A stretch of DNA of 26,077 bases from an uncultured Collinsella sp. (GTDB lineage Bacteria > Actinomycetota > Coriobacteriia > Coriobacteriales > Coriobacteriaceae), in contig CAAEHI010000021.1 in assembly GCA_900755685.1 (NCBI GenBank), positions 1-26,077 on the forward strand. The letters run 5' to 3'. The notes below the pieces were generated by a model. That model did no database searches. It was not told the DNA's origin and saw only the letters and a program-made list of their open reading frames with translations. Below, piece after piece: positions 1 through 6,734 of this stretch (within the stretch, counting starts at the first letter, position 1; every line of letters starts with the position of its first letter). The translations under genes and the position numbers were made by a program.

Positions 1-36
1 CTAGCTTGGGAATCTAAAATCCTTGGAAATGAAAAC

Positions 37-64
37 GGGGTGTGACCGATTTTGGTCACACCCC
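37..64 (-). terminator. Rho-independent terminator-like hairpin
   Basis: GGGGTGTGACC (37-47) pairs perfectly with GGTCACACCCC (54-64) around a 6-nt loop. Read on the minus strand the stem is followed by GTTTTCATTTCC, a moderate U-tract. On the plus strand the following bases are poor in T. It therefore fits a minus-strand terminator best, possibly bidirectional. The gene it would serve is not in the window or is not recognisable. Confidence 0.55.
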
Positions 65-114
65 TTACAAAAATGTCAATGTTGGTCTAACAGAGCCTTT
101 TCTATCCCTACTCA

Positions 115-251
115 TTGGGGACAGACTTAAATGACTTGTCGTTGGGGATGTTCTTAAACGGCTAGTTGATGGGGACAGTCTTTAGATTTGTATATCTGGC
201 CATCTGGGATAGGCTTCAACGAAAGCGGCACCTAGGGACAGTCCTTTGATG
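115..251 (+). repeat. Degenerate tandem GGGGACAG repeats (five copies)
   Basis: Five related 19-bp segments start at 115, 142, 169, 203 and 233. Examples are TTGGGGACAGACTTAAATG (115-133), ATGGGGACAGTCTTTAGAT (169-187) and TAGGGACAGTCCTTTGATG (233-251). The first three are spaced exactly 27 bp apart; the others follow at 34 and 30 bp. The copy at 203 is the most diverged. The GGGACAG core also occurs, on the minus strand, inside the palindromic repeats at 2368 and 2739, suggesting one repeat family. Confidence 0.55.
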
Positions 252-343
252 TCTGGTGCCCCCAGAGGGGTGAAGTAATGCAGCTGGCTCTGTCTTTAGG
301 GCTATGGTGCTCCGCCCCTATATGTTTCACAAGGTTTGTCGCA

Positions 344-468
344 TGCGCATTTACGCGCAGAGTCTTGCGCGATGATGCGCATGGCCGCGCAAATATCTGC
401 TAACTATGGTTAAATAATGACCGATAAACAAATAAACACGCAAATACAAGCAAATGCGCGCGCATTTG
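344..468. promoter_or_regulatory. Operator-like palindrome cluster upstream of the Gfo/Idh-deoR operon
   Basis: CAAATGCGCGCGCATTTG (451-468) is a perfect 18-bp palindrome ending 55 bp before the start codon at 524. Upstream lie the imperfect TGCGCATTTACGCGCA (344-359) and an inverted pair TTGCGCG (365-371) / CGCGCAA (386-392). All share a GCGCA core. The DeoR-family repressor encoded second in the operon is the obvious candidate to bind here (inference). No -10/-35 pair was clear enough to mark. Confidence 0.45.
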
Positions 469-523
469 TGCGAATATAAGGCTGTTGGAAATGAAGGACT
501 TCCGATGACTCAGGAGGCACATA

Positions 524-1603
524 ATGGCAGATTCCAAACAGGCTCCGCTCGACGCCGAAGCAGCCGCAAAAGCAGCGTTCACTTCGGTCCAGGACAAGCC
601 ATTCCCCGATGATATCTTTACGGCTCCCGAGCTTCGTTGGGCTGTGATCGGGTGCGGCGTTATCGCCAACCAGATGGCCCAGTCTCTCGCTCTTGCCGGT
701 CGCAAGCTTGCGGGCGTCGCCAACCGCACGCTGTCCAAGGCTCAGGCTTTTGCTGAGCAATATGGCATCGAGAAGGTCTATGAAACGGTCGAGGACCTCT
801 ACGCCGATCCGAACATTGACGCAGTCTATATCACCACGCCGCACAACACGCATATCACCTACCTGCGAGCCGCTCTGGCAGCTGGTAAGCACGTACTCTG
901 CGAGAAGGCCATTACCCTCAACTCTGCCGAGCTCGACGAGGCCCGTGCCATCGCCGACGAGCACAACGTGGTCCTTATGGATGCCACCACGGTGCTCCAC
1001 ATGCCCTTGTATCAGGAGCTGCGCCGCCGCATGGATGCCGGCGACTTTGGACGCATGAACCTCGCCCAGCTCAACTTTGGCAGCTACAAGGAGTACGGCG
1101 ACCTGACCAACCGCTTTTACAATCGCAACCTTGCTGGCGGTGCCATGTTCGATATTGGCGTCTATGCCCTGTCCGTCATGCGCCTCTTTATGGCAAGCCA
1201 GCCCGCTGAGGTCGTTTCGCTGGGCAACACCTGCGAGACTGGCGTTGACGTCGCGGGTGGCATCGTCTGCCGAAATGCCGAGCAGCAGCTGGGCGTCGTG
1301 AGCCTTACGCTCCACTCCAAGCAGCCCAAGCGCTCGGTCATCAGCTTCGACAAGTGCTACATCGAGGTCAATGAATATCCGCGTGCCGATCACGCGACCA
1401 TCGTGTGGACTGCGGACGGCCACCGCGAGGAGGTCCACGCCGGCACCGAGGCTTACGCCCTGTGCTATGAGATGGCCGACCTGGAGAAGGCCGTTGCCGG
1501 CGACGACTCCAAGCGCGAGCTGCTGGATTATGCTTCTGATGTTATGGAGCTTATGACCAAGCTCCGCGCCGACTGGGGAGTTGTGTACCCCGAGGAGGAG
1601 TAA
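524..1603 (+). CDS. Gfo/Idh/MocA-family NAD(P)-dependent oxidoreductase
   Basis: A 359-residue cytoplasmic dehydrogenase of the Gfo/Idh/MocA family, whose members oxidise or reduce sugars, inositols and related polyols with NAD(P). The Rossmann fold begins near residue 38, with the dinucleotide motif GCGVIA at 43-48. The family EKP motif appears as C-E-K-A at 126-129, so the catalytic lysine K128 is present but the proline is replaced by alanine. The segment GGAMFDIGVYAL (205-216) has Asp210 and a Tyr at 214 where many relatives have His, as in the dihydrodiol-dehydrogenase-like subgroup. An N-terminal extension of about 35 residues precedes the fold. The start is supported by AGGAGG about 6 bp upstream. 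The gene sits 3 bp before a DeoR regulator and is probably co-transcribed with it. The substrate cannot be told from the sequence. Confidence 0.88.
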   Translation: MADSKQAPLDAEAAAKAAFTSVQDKPFPDDIFTAPELRWAVIGCGVIANQMAQSLALAGRKLAGVANRTLSKAQAFAEQYGIEKVYETVEDLYADPNIDAVYITTPHNTHITYLRAALAAGKHVLCEKAITLNSAELDEARAIADEHNVVLMDATTVLHMPLYQELRRRMDAGDFGRMNLAQLNFGSYKEYGDLTNRFYNRNLAGGAMFDIGVYALSVMRLFMASQPAEVVSLGNTCETGVDVAGGIVCRNAEQQLGVVSLTLHSKQPKRSVISFDKCYIEVNEYPRADHATIVWTADGHREEVHAGTEAYALCYEMADLEKAVAGDDSKRELLDYASDVMELMTKLRADWGVVYPEEE

Positions 1604-1606
1604 GCG

Positions 1607-2353
1607 ATGCTTGCGGAAGATAGGCTCAACGCGATCGTGTCGATGGTGCAGCAGGCCGGCTCGGTTACCGTGCCGGAGCTTGCCGAAGCCCTGGGCGTGA
1701 CGGCGTCTACCATTCGGCGCGACCTGCAGACGCTCGACCGAGCTCATCGCATCGCCAAGGTCCACGGTGGAGCGACGAGTCTTGAGCGCGCGCACGTGAC
1801 GCGCGACCTAACGCTTAATGAGCGCAGCGACCTCCATAACGACGACAAGGAGCGTATCTGCGCCCGTGCGGCGGCGCTTGTGGAGCCCGAGAGCTTTGTA
1901 TACATCGACTCGGGCTCGACGACGCTGAGGCTCATCGAGCATCTTCCACACCTTGAAGATGTCACCTATGTGACCGATTCCGTGCTCCATGCTCAGCACC
2001 TTGCTTTGCGCGGCATGCGTACCGTGGTGTTGGGCGGCGAGCTCAAACCCGAGACCGAGGCGCTCGTTGGCCCCGATGCCTTGGCAACCTTAGACCGCTA
2101 CAACTTCAACTGTGGCTTTTGGGGCTCTAACGGCATTGCCGCCGAGCAGGGCTTCACGGCGCCCGATATCGAGGAAGCACAGGTCAAGCGTATCTCGATG
2201 CGCCATACCGCCAAACGCTTCGTAATCTCAGACGCCAGCAAATTTGGCATGGTGGCACCCGTCAAGTTCGCGGACTTTCGCGATGCAACGATTATTACCG
2301 CGGGCGAGGTGCCCGCCAAGTACCAGTCGATGGACAACGTCATCACGGTCTAG
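1607..2353 (+). CDS. DeoR-family transcriptional repressor
   Basis: A 248-residue regulator of the DeoR/GlpR type. The N-terminal winged helix-turn-helix spans about residues 5-56, with recognition helix S-T-I-R-R-D-L near 34-40 and the conserved K-V-H-G-G-A at 51-56. The C-terminal effector domain is related to ribose-5-phosphate isomerase folds and normally binds a phosphorylated sugar; it carries the signature DSGSTT at 101-106 and a late S-D-A-S-K-F-G segment. The start codon lies 3 bp after the stop of the oxidoreductase, and its ribosome site GAGGAGG is inside the end of that gene, so translation is likely coupled. It probably autoregulates the operon through the palindromes upstream of 524 (inference). 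The effector is unknown. Confidence 0.9.
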   Translation: MLAEDRLNAIVSMVQQAGSVTVPELAEALGVTASTIRRDLQTLDRAHRIAKVHGGATSLERAHVTRDLTLNERSDLHNDDKERICARAAALVEPESFVYIDSGSTTLRLIEHLPHLEDVTYVTDSVLHAQHLALRGMRTVVLGGELKPETEALVGPDALATLDRYNFNCGFWGSNGIAAEQGFTAPDIEEAQVKRISMRHTAKRFVISDASKFGMVAPVKFADFRDATIITAGEVPAKYQSMDNVITV

Positions 2354-2367
2354 CGATGGGACAAGGC

Positions 2368-2407
2368 CAAAACCACCACAAAGGTGCCTGTCCCCACTGT
2401 GGCGGTT
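2368..2407 (+). repeat. REP-like palindromic repeat, copy 1
   Basis: The first 27 bases match 2739-2765 exactly. The ends form an inverted repeat, AACCACCACA with TGTGGCGGTT, containing one mismatch and enclosing a loop with GGTGCCTGTCCCC. It begins 14 bp after the deoR stop codon. Confidence 0.7.
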
Positions 2408-2438
2408 AGTAACGAAAACCGAGTAGTTTTCTCAATAG

Positions 2439-2475
2439 AAAAACGGCAATGTCCATTACGGGCGTTGCCGTTTTT
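2439..2475 (+). terminator. Rho-independent terminator of the Gfo/Idh-deoR operon
   Basis: AAAAACGGCAA (2439-2449) pairs with TTGCCGTTTTT (2465-2475), an 11-bp stem that ends in a T-run and is followed by GTTGT. It lies about 85 bp after the deoR stop. The A-rich 5' side means it could also work on the minus strand. Confidence 0.85.
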
Positions 2476-2492
2476 GTTGTCTACCGGTTTTG

Positions 2493-2708
2493 TCTAAGTC
2501 TGTAACAACTAGACCGTTAAAAGTGGGCTAGGTGTTACAGATTGAGATACTTCCGAACCGCGCCGTCTCTTTGTCTCGATCTGTAACATCTGGAACTGAT
2601 TTTGCCGAGTTACTGTTACAGATTGAGATTTTCCCTTGAGGGGGATTCGAATGTCTCGATCTGTAACAGACCGACCGGAAAATGGGCTCTAACTGTTACA
2701 GATCGAGA
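2493..2708. repeat. Array of six alternating-orientation 15-bp motifs with 40-bp period
   Basis: TCTCGATCTGTAACA and its reverse complement TGTTAC AGATYGAGA alternate at 2493 (diverged, reverse), 2533 (forward), 2574 (reverse), 2614 (forward), 2654 (reverse) and 2694 (forward). Start-to-start distances are 40, 41, 40, 40 and 40 bp, with linkers of 25-26 bp. Linkers of the same phase resemble each other weakly: 2508-2532 and 2669-2693 share CCG, AAA and TGGGCT blocks. The arrangement is like the mosaic REP clusters (BIMEs) of enterobacteria, though the sequence is different. No coding potential is visible. Confidence 0.8.
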
Positions 2709-2738
2709 CGTTTTGGGACCGCGGCTGAGCCATTGCGG

Positions 2739-2780
2739 CAAAACCACCACAAAGGTGCCTGTCCCGATTGTGGTGGTTTA
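2739..2780 (-). terminator. REP-like palindrome, copy 2, containing the rluA-like stop codon and acting as terminator
   Basis: AAACCACCACAA (from 2741) pairs perfectly over 12 bp with TTGTGGTGGTTT (ending 2779). The minus-strand pseudouridine synthase gene ends inside the stem: its TAA occupies 2780-2778. On the minus strand the stem is followed by TTTTGCC, so it can terminate the U32-pseudouridine synthase operon. It is the better-paired copy of the repeat at 2368-2407. Confidence 0.7.
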
Positions 2781-3437
2781 GGGCTCCCAGGGGCAGGGGG
2801 CTTCGATGTGGATGTGCTCGCCGGTTACGGGATGCGTGAAGGACACGCTGTGGGCGTGGAGCATCAGGCCGCAGGGGCGCGGCGTTCCGTACAGGTCGTC
2901 GCCAACCAGGGGATGATGCTCGCTTGCCAGGTGCACACGGATTTGGTGCTTGCGGCCGGTGAGCAACTCGACATCGATATACGAGCGCGTGGGCAGGCCA
3001 CGACGGCTCTTAAGGCGTTTGAGCACCTTCACGCGCGTTTGAGAGGGCTTGCCGCTGGCGCCGACGCGCATCTTGCGGCTGTCGTGACGGTCGCGGGCGA
3101 TGGGCTTGTCGATGAGCTTTTCGTTCCAGTCGATCTTGCCCTCGGCGAGCGCTAGGTAGTGCTTTTCGAAAGCGTGGTCGATAATCATCTGGTCAAAGGC
3201 GGGCTGCGTCTGCTTGTCGAGCGAGAACAGCACCACGCCGGTGGTGTCACGGTCCAGGCGATTGAGCGGCTGCATGTCGGTCGCGGCAAAGCCGTCGCCC
3301 ATCGCCAGCAGCAGGTCGCTGGCGTAGTCGGTGAGCGTGCGCTCGCCGGTGCCGTCGCCGTGGACGATCATGCCGGCGGGCTTGTCGATGGCCATAAGCC
3401 AGGCGTCGCAGTAGAGGACTTGAGGTTCTTCGTTCAC
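2778..3437 (-). CDS. RluA-family RNA pseudouridine synthase
   Basis: A 219-residue enzyme that isomerises uridine to pseudouridine in rRNA or tRNA. The catalytic motif is N-R-L-D-R-D-T-T-G-V (59-68), with the catalytic aspartate at about D62. The usual HRLD histidine is Asn here, which also occurs in the family. The K-P-A-G segment at 19-22 and the C-terminal G-R-K-H-Q-I-R-V-H-L motif are typical. There is no N-terminal S4 domain, so it resembles the short RluA/TruC-like members rather than RluC/RluD. Translation starts at a GTG (3437) with GAAAGG about 8 bp upstream. The gene lies 15 bp downstream of the U32 peptidase gene, so both are probably one transcript, and its stop codon lies within a terminator-like palindrome. 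The target site cannot be inferred. Confidence 0.9.
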   Translation of the reverse strand: MNEEPQVLYCDAWLMAIDKPAGMIVHGDGTGERTLTDYASDLLLAMGDGFAATDMQPLNRLDRDTTGVVLFSLDKQTQPAFDQMIIDHAFEKHYLALAEGKIDWNEKLIDKPIARDRHDSRKMRVGASGKPSQTRVKVLKRLKSRRGLPTRSYIDVELLTGRKHQIRVHLASEHHPLVGDDLYGTPRPCGLMLHAHSVSFTHPVTGEHIHIEAPCPWEP

Positions 3438-3452
3438 GTGTAAGCCTTTCGG

Positions 3453-5948
3453 TTAGCTAATTCCCACAAACATGCAGCCCGAAGTCGCCCCGCGCAGGCG
3501 GGCGGCGGGCTTGCGGCCGGCTTGAGCTGCCTCGACGGCGCGACGGACGCGAGCGACGGCACGGGCGATCTCATCCGTCTCGAGTAGCGTTCCGTCCACC
3601 ATGAGACGACGCACGCCGGCATCGAGCAGCTGAGGAACCTGAGGCGTGAGGTCGATGGGGTAGGCGTCGTACAGGCGTGAGCGGCCGTGGATGTCGGTAC
3701 GCACCGGCATGACCTTTCCGTCGATATTCTTGAGCGAGAGCTTGCGGGCACGCAGGCGGCAGTTGGCGCAATCGTGGATGCAGCCGTTGGCAACCTGCAG
3801 AATGCAATGCTCGCTTGTCATGACGCGCGGGCGGCCAAAGACGGTGATGCCCAGAGCCGCGGGCGCGGCGGCGCCGAGCGAGACAATCTCGTCGAGCGTG
3901 ATCTCGGGCGAGAGCCAAAACGCACCGGCTCCGCGCCCGGCAAGCGTCTCCATGCAGGGCGTGTTGTGCACCGGCAGGCAAGAGCGAATCTCGGCCGTGG
4001 CGCCAACCTGGGCGGCCAGGGCAAGCTCAGAGATGTTGCCAATAGCGACCGTGGCGCCGGCAACAACCCACGGGTCGACGCGTACGTGGTCAACGGCGCG
4101 GCAGACCTCGTCGAGCACGGGTACGATGCCCTGCTCAAATGCATCGGCGGGGGAGAGCTCGGCCGCATCGAGCGCGTCGGTGGTCATGTAGATGCGCGTT
4201 ACACCCTCGGCACGAGCGGCCTCGGCGGCCTCGAGCGAGGTGACGGTGGCGCAGATCTGCGGCTCATCGCGGTAGTGCTCGGGCGCGGGGCGGGAATCAC
4301 TGGTTACAATCGCCGGCAGCTCGAGCGTTTTCGCGCGCTCCTCGTACGGTGCCAGAATGGCCTCTTCCAGCGCCTTACAAGCGGCGGCGCGCACCTTGTG
4401 CACGGCGGAAAAGCCCATACCGCAGCCGGCGTCGAGCGAAACGTCAAAGCTTGCGGCCTCAAAGGGAGAGGAGCCCATGCGCCCGACGTGCTCAACCAGA
4501 TCGGATGCCTCGACGGCGCGGGTCTTGGCAGCCTCGACGGTAAAGCCCGTGGCCGTGGCCGTAAGCGAAGGGTCGTCGCAGCAGGTGAGCGTAACGGTAA
4601 ACGGCTCGCCCAGGCGCGCCACGACGGACACGTCAACAGCTCGGCGGCGCAGCACATCGCGCTTGAGCGCGGCGCCGGCGGCGTCGATGGCGCGCTGACT
4701 GCGAATCACGCGGACGCGGCAGCCCTCGGGCATGCTGCGGGGCACGCGGCACTCGATGATGTCGCCGGCAGCGGCATCCTCGGCAGCGATGGTGGTCAGG
4801 AACTGGTCAAACTCATTGTCGTGACGAAGCTCCAGCAGGTCGCCCTTGCCCACGGGCTCAAACAACTCAATGCGGGCGATGGCGGCGCGGCGACGACGGT
4901 CGTCGGGTTTGAGCCCGCGCACGTCGCGGTTGGCCAGACGGCTGCCCAGCACCGTGCCCACAATCTGGCCGCGGTTGTTGGAGCGCTCGTAACTCATCAT
5001 CTCGTCGCCCGAGGTGCCGTCCTGATAGGCGTGCGTAAAGTCGCGGTTAAAGCAGCGCTTGAGTTGGCGCTGGCGAGCGGCGTCCTCGTCCTTATCTACG
5101 GCGACCCCGGCCAGCATGTCGTCGATCTGATGACGATACACATCAACGATGGAGTACACGTAATCGGGCGCCTTCATGCGGCCCTCGAGCTTGAGCGATG
5201 CGGCGCCGGCGTCATACAGACGGCGAACAAGCTGCGACGTGTTGGTGTCGCGCGGGCACAGCGCGCGCCCGCGACCGGCGGGGGAGAGCGAGCGGCCGTT
5301 CTCGTTGATCAGCTCGTAAGGCAGGCGACAGGGCTGAGCGCACATGCCGCGGTTGGCCGAGCGGCCCGCCATGGCAAAACTCGAGAGCAGGCATAGGCCC
5401 GAGTAGCAAAAGCAGATGGCGCCATGGCTGAAGACCTCAAGGTCCACATCGGGCGCGGCGTCGTGAATGGCGGCGATTTCGTCGATGGAGAGCTCGCGCG
5501 AGAGAGTCACGCGGTCGGCGCCCTGCTCACGGCACCAAAGGGTTCCGCGGTCGTCGTGGATGTTCGCCTGGGTCGAGATATGTGTCTCGATGCCGGGCAT
5601 GGTGCGCTTGACCTCAAAGAACAGACCCCAGTCCTGGATAATGAAGGCATCGGCGCCCAGCGTGGAGCAGCGATGAATGAGCTGCAGTGCATCGCCCATC
5701 TCGGACTGCTTGATGACGATGTTGACCGTGACGTAGACGCGCGACCCGGCTAGATGCGCGGCGCGGCAGGCTTGCTCAAAGGCCTCGTCGGTAAAGTTGG
5801 TTGCCTTGCGGCGGGCGTTGAAGCTGCCCATGCCGCAGTAGATGGCGTCTGCCCCGGCGGCGAGCGCGGCGGCAAAGGGCTCCGGGCCTCCGGCGGGGGC
5901 CAAAAGCTCGGGCCTGCGGTTAGTGGTTCGGCTGGCGGTTGCGGTCAT
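3453..5948 (-). CDS. U32-family peptidase / RlhA-like protein with DUF3656-type extension
   Basis: An 831-residue member of the U32 (collagenase-like) family. The best-studied relatives, E. coli RlhA and TrhP, act in hydroxylation of cytidine or uridine in rRNA/tRNA rather than proteolysis. An N-terminal TIM-barrel-like part opens with E-L-L-A-P-A-G-G (14-21). The U32 signature is clear: E-V-F-S-H-G-A-I-C at 171-179, then Y-S-G-L-C (182-186) and R-S-A-N-R-G-M-C-A-Q-P-C-R (196-208), with cysteines C179, C186, C203 and C207. The middle region resembles the DUF3656 insert. A second Cys group, C-I-L-Q-V-A-N-G-C followed by C-A-N-C, occurs around 710-730 in the C-terminal part. The start has AGGCAGG upstream. 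Substrate is uncertain; an RNA-modification role fits the adjacent pseudouridine synthase. Confidence 0.88.
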   Translation of the reverse strand: MTATASRTTNRRPELLAPAGGPEPFAAALAAGADAIYCGMGSFNARRKATNFTDEAFEQACRAAHLAGSRVYVTVNIVIKQSEMGDALQLIHRCSTLGADAFIIQDWGLFFEVKRTMPGIETHISTQANIHDDRGTLWCREQGADRVTLSRELSIDEIAAIHDAAPDVDLEVFSHGAICFCYSGLCLLSSFAMAGRSANRGMCAQPCRLPYELINENGRSLSPAGRGRALCPRDTNTSQLVRRLYDAGAASLKLEGRMKAPDYVYSIVDVYRHQIDDMLAGVAVDKDEDAARQRQLKRCFNRDFTHAYQDGTSGDEMMSYERSNNRGQIVGTVLGSRLANRDVRGLKPDDRRRRAAIARIELFEPVGKGDLLELRHDNEFDQFLTTIAAEDAAAGDIIECRVPRSMPEGCRVRVIRSQRAIDAAGAALKRDVLRRRAVDVSVVARLGEPFTVTLTCCDDPSLTATATGFTVEAAKTRAVEASDLVEHVGRMGSSPFEAASFDVSLDAGCGMGFSAVHKVRAAACKALEEAILAPYEERAKTLELPAIVTSDSRPAPEHYRDEPQICATVTSLEAAEAARAEGVTRIYMTTDALDAAELSPADAFEQGIVPVLDEVCRAVDHVRVDPWVVAGATVAIGNISELALAAQVGATAEIRSCLPVHNTPCMETLAGRGAGAFWLSPEITLDEIVSLGAAAPAALGITVFGRPRVMTSEHCILQVANGCIHDCANCRLRARKLSLKNIDGKVMPVRTDIHGRSRLYDAYPIDLTPQVPQLLDAGVRRLMVDGTLLETDEIARAVARVRRAVEAAQAGRKPAARLRGATSGCMFVGIS

Positions 5949-5980
5949 ATCCTGCCTTTCAAAATGCTCAGATATTCAAA

Positions 5981-5986
5981 AGTATA
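5981..5986 (-). promoter_or_regulatory. Possible -10 box for the U32-pseudouridine synthase operon
   Basis: On the minus strand TATACT lies about 33 bp before the U32 start codon. I see no good -35 at 16-18 bp spacing, so this is only a partial promoter match. Confidence 0.3.
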
Positions 5987-6130
5987 GTGGCGTCGCTGCG
6001 ATGGACGATGCCCGCAGCCTAAGCAGGACAAAGTCTTCAGCAGCTTGGACTGGCTGCTCCACATGAGAACCGTTCAGCGGTTCGGGGAAACCGTTGGGCG
6101 ATAAAATATTCTCGCAAGCTGATAATATTC

Positions 6131-6159
6131 TTGCATCAAACAGAAACCTTGAGTACTAT
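6131..6159 (+). promoter_or_regulatory. Sigma-70-type promoter of ridA
   Basis: TTGCAT (6131-6136) and TACTAT (6154-6159) are separated by exactly 17 bp, a good housekeeping promoter. The expected transcription start is near 6166, giving an 80-nt leader. One copy of the direct repeat AATATTCTYGCA (6124-6135) overlaps the -35, and the other (6105-6116) lies 19 bp upstream, about two helical turns, as expected for a bound regulator (inference). Confidence 0.6.
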
Positions 6160-6168
6160 CCCAATCAA

Positions 6169-6214
6169 GCGCGGTGTTCAGACCGAACTGTGCCTCCCGG
6201 TGTGAACACCGCGC
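6169..6214 (+). promoter_or_regulatory. 12-bp inverted repeat in the ridA leader
   Basis: GCGCGGTGTTCA (6169-6180) and TGAACACCGCGC (6203-6214) are perfectly complementary around a 22-nt loop. They fall directly after the predicted transcription start, so the element could be an operator for a dimeric regulator or a 5' RNA hairpin. There is no U-tract, so simple termination is unlikely. Confidence 0.5.
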
Positions 6215-6248
6215 TCACGCTCTCTCAATTGATCGTAAGGAGAAAAAC

Positions 6249-6626
6249 ATGAGCAAGACCGTCGTGTCTTCCGATAACGCACCCGCAGCCATCGGCCCGT
6301 ATTCCCCCGGTATCCAGGCCGACAACATGGTGTTCCTGTCCGGCCAGCTGGGCATCGATCCCGCGACCGGCAAGATGCCCGAGGGCGTCGAGGCCCAGGC
6401 CAAGCAGTCCCTCGCCAACGTCGAGGCCCTGCTGACCGCTGCCGGCGCTACCTTTGCCGATGTCGTCAAGACCACGGTCTACCTGGCCGACATCGCCGAC
6501 TTCGCCGCCGTGAACGAGATCTACGCCTCCAAGTTTGAGGCCCCGTTCCCCGCGCGCAGCGCCTTCCAGGTTGCCGCCCTTCCGGCTGGCGGTCTGGTCG
6601 AGATCGAGGTCGTTGCCGCTCTCTAA
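6249..6626 (+). CDS. ridA: RidA-family reactive enamine/imine deaminase
   Basis: A 125-residue trimeric-type RidA (YjgF/YER057c/UK114) protein. RidA enzymes hydrolyse 2-aminoacrylate and related enamine/imine intermediates released by PLP enzymes, giving 2-keto acids and ammonia. Conserved features are G-P-Y-S-P-G (16-21), S-G-Q-L-G (31-35), F-P-A-R-S-A (100-105) with the carboxylate-binding arginine R103, and the C-terminal E-I-E at 118-120. The ATG at 6249 is chosen because AAGGAG lies about 7 bp upstream and the family starts there; an in-frame extension back to 6174 would translate the leader hairpin. It is transcribed alone and ends in a strong terminator. Its neighbourhood includes YgeX, a PLP lyase expected to make 2-aminoacrylate, which gives a plausible reason for the location. 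Confidence 0.95.
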   Translation: MSKTVVSSDNAPAAIGPYSPGIQADNMVFLSGQLGIDPATGKMPEGVEAQAKQSLANVEALLTAAGATFADVVKTTVYLADIADFAAVNEIYASKFEAPFPARSAFQVAALPAGGLVEIEVVAAL

Positions 6627-6655
6627 GGCGTTGGCCACAACTAAACATGACATGC

Positions 6656-6690
6656 AAAAAGACCCTGCAGTGCGAGCTGCAGGGTCTTTT
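6656..6690. terminator. Bidirectional rho-independent terminator between ridA and the PAS regulator
   Basis: AAAAAGACCCTGCAG (6656-6670) pairs with CTGCAGGGTCTTTT (6677-6690) around the loop TGCGAG. The A-run before and T-run after the stem make it suitable for both ridA and the converging regulator gene that stops at 6735. Confidence 0.9.
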
Positions 6691-6734
6691 GTTAAGTGAC
6701 GGATCGCTTGTGGAGCCGCGCTTCATTTTGCTCG

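Larger units (their letters stand above)
1..523. other. Non-coding leader region upstream of the oxidoreductase operon
   Basis: No convincing gene is visible here. The stretch holds an 11-bp-stem hairpin (37-64), five degenerate GGGGACAG-type repeats (115-251) and a cluster of GCGCA-rich inverted repeats (344-468), each listed separately. Bases 252-340 show nothing I recognise. The only open frames run antisense into the oxidoreductase gene and look like shadows. The ribosome-binding sequence AGGAGG at about 512-517 belongs to the gene starting at 524. Confidence 0.6.
5949..6248. other. Divergent intergenic region between the U32 gene and ridA
   Basis: Exactly 300 bp separate the two divergent start codons. 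It contains a TATACT -10-like box for the minus strand (5986-5981), an inverted repeat GAACCG-TTCAG-CGGTTC (6067-6083), a 12-bp direct repeat AATATTCTYGCA (6105-6116 and 6124-6135), the ridA promoter and a leader inverted repeat. No coding sequence is evident. Confidence 0.5.

Noticed and set aside
2493..2708. CRISPR array
   Set aside because: Repeat units alternate in orientation, are only 15 bp, and some linkers resemble each other. No cas genes are present in the window.
6174..6248. Longer ridA start at 6174
   Set aside because: It would translate the leader inverted repeat and a segment just after the promoter. The family start and the AAGGAG site point to 6249.
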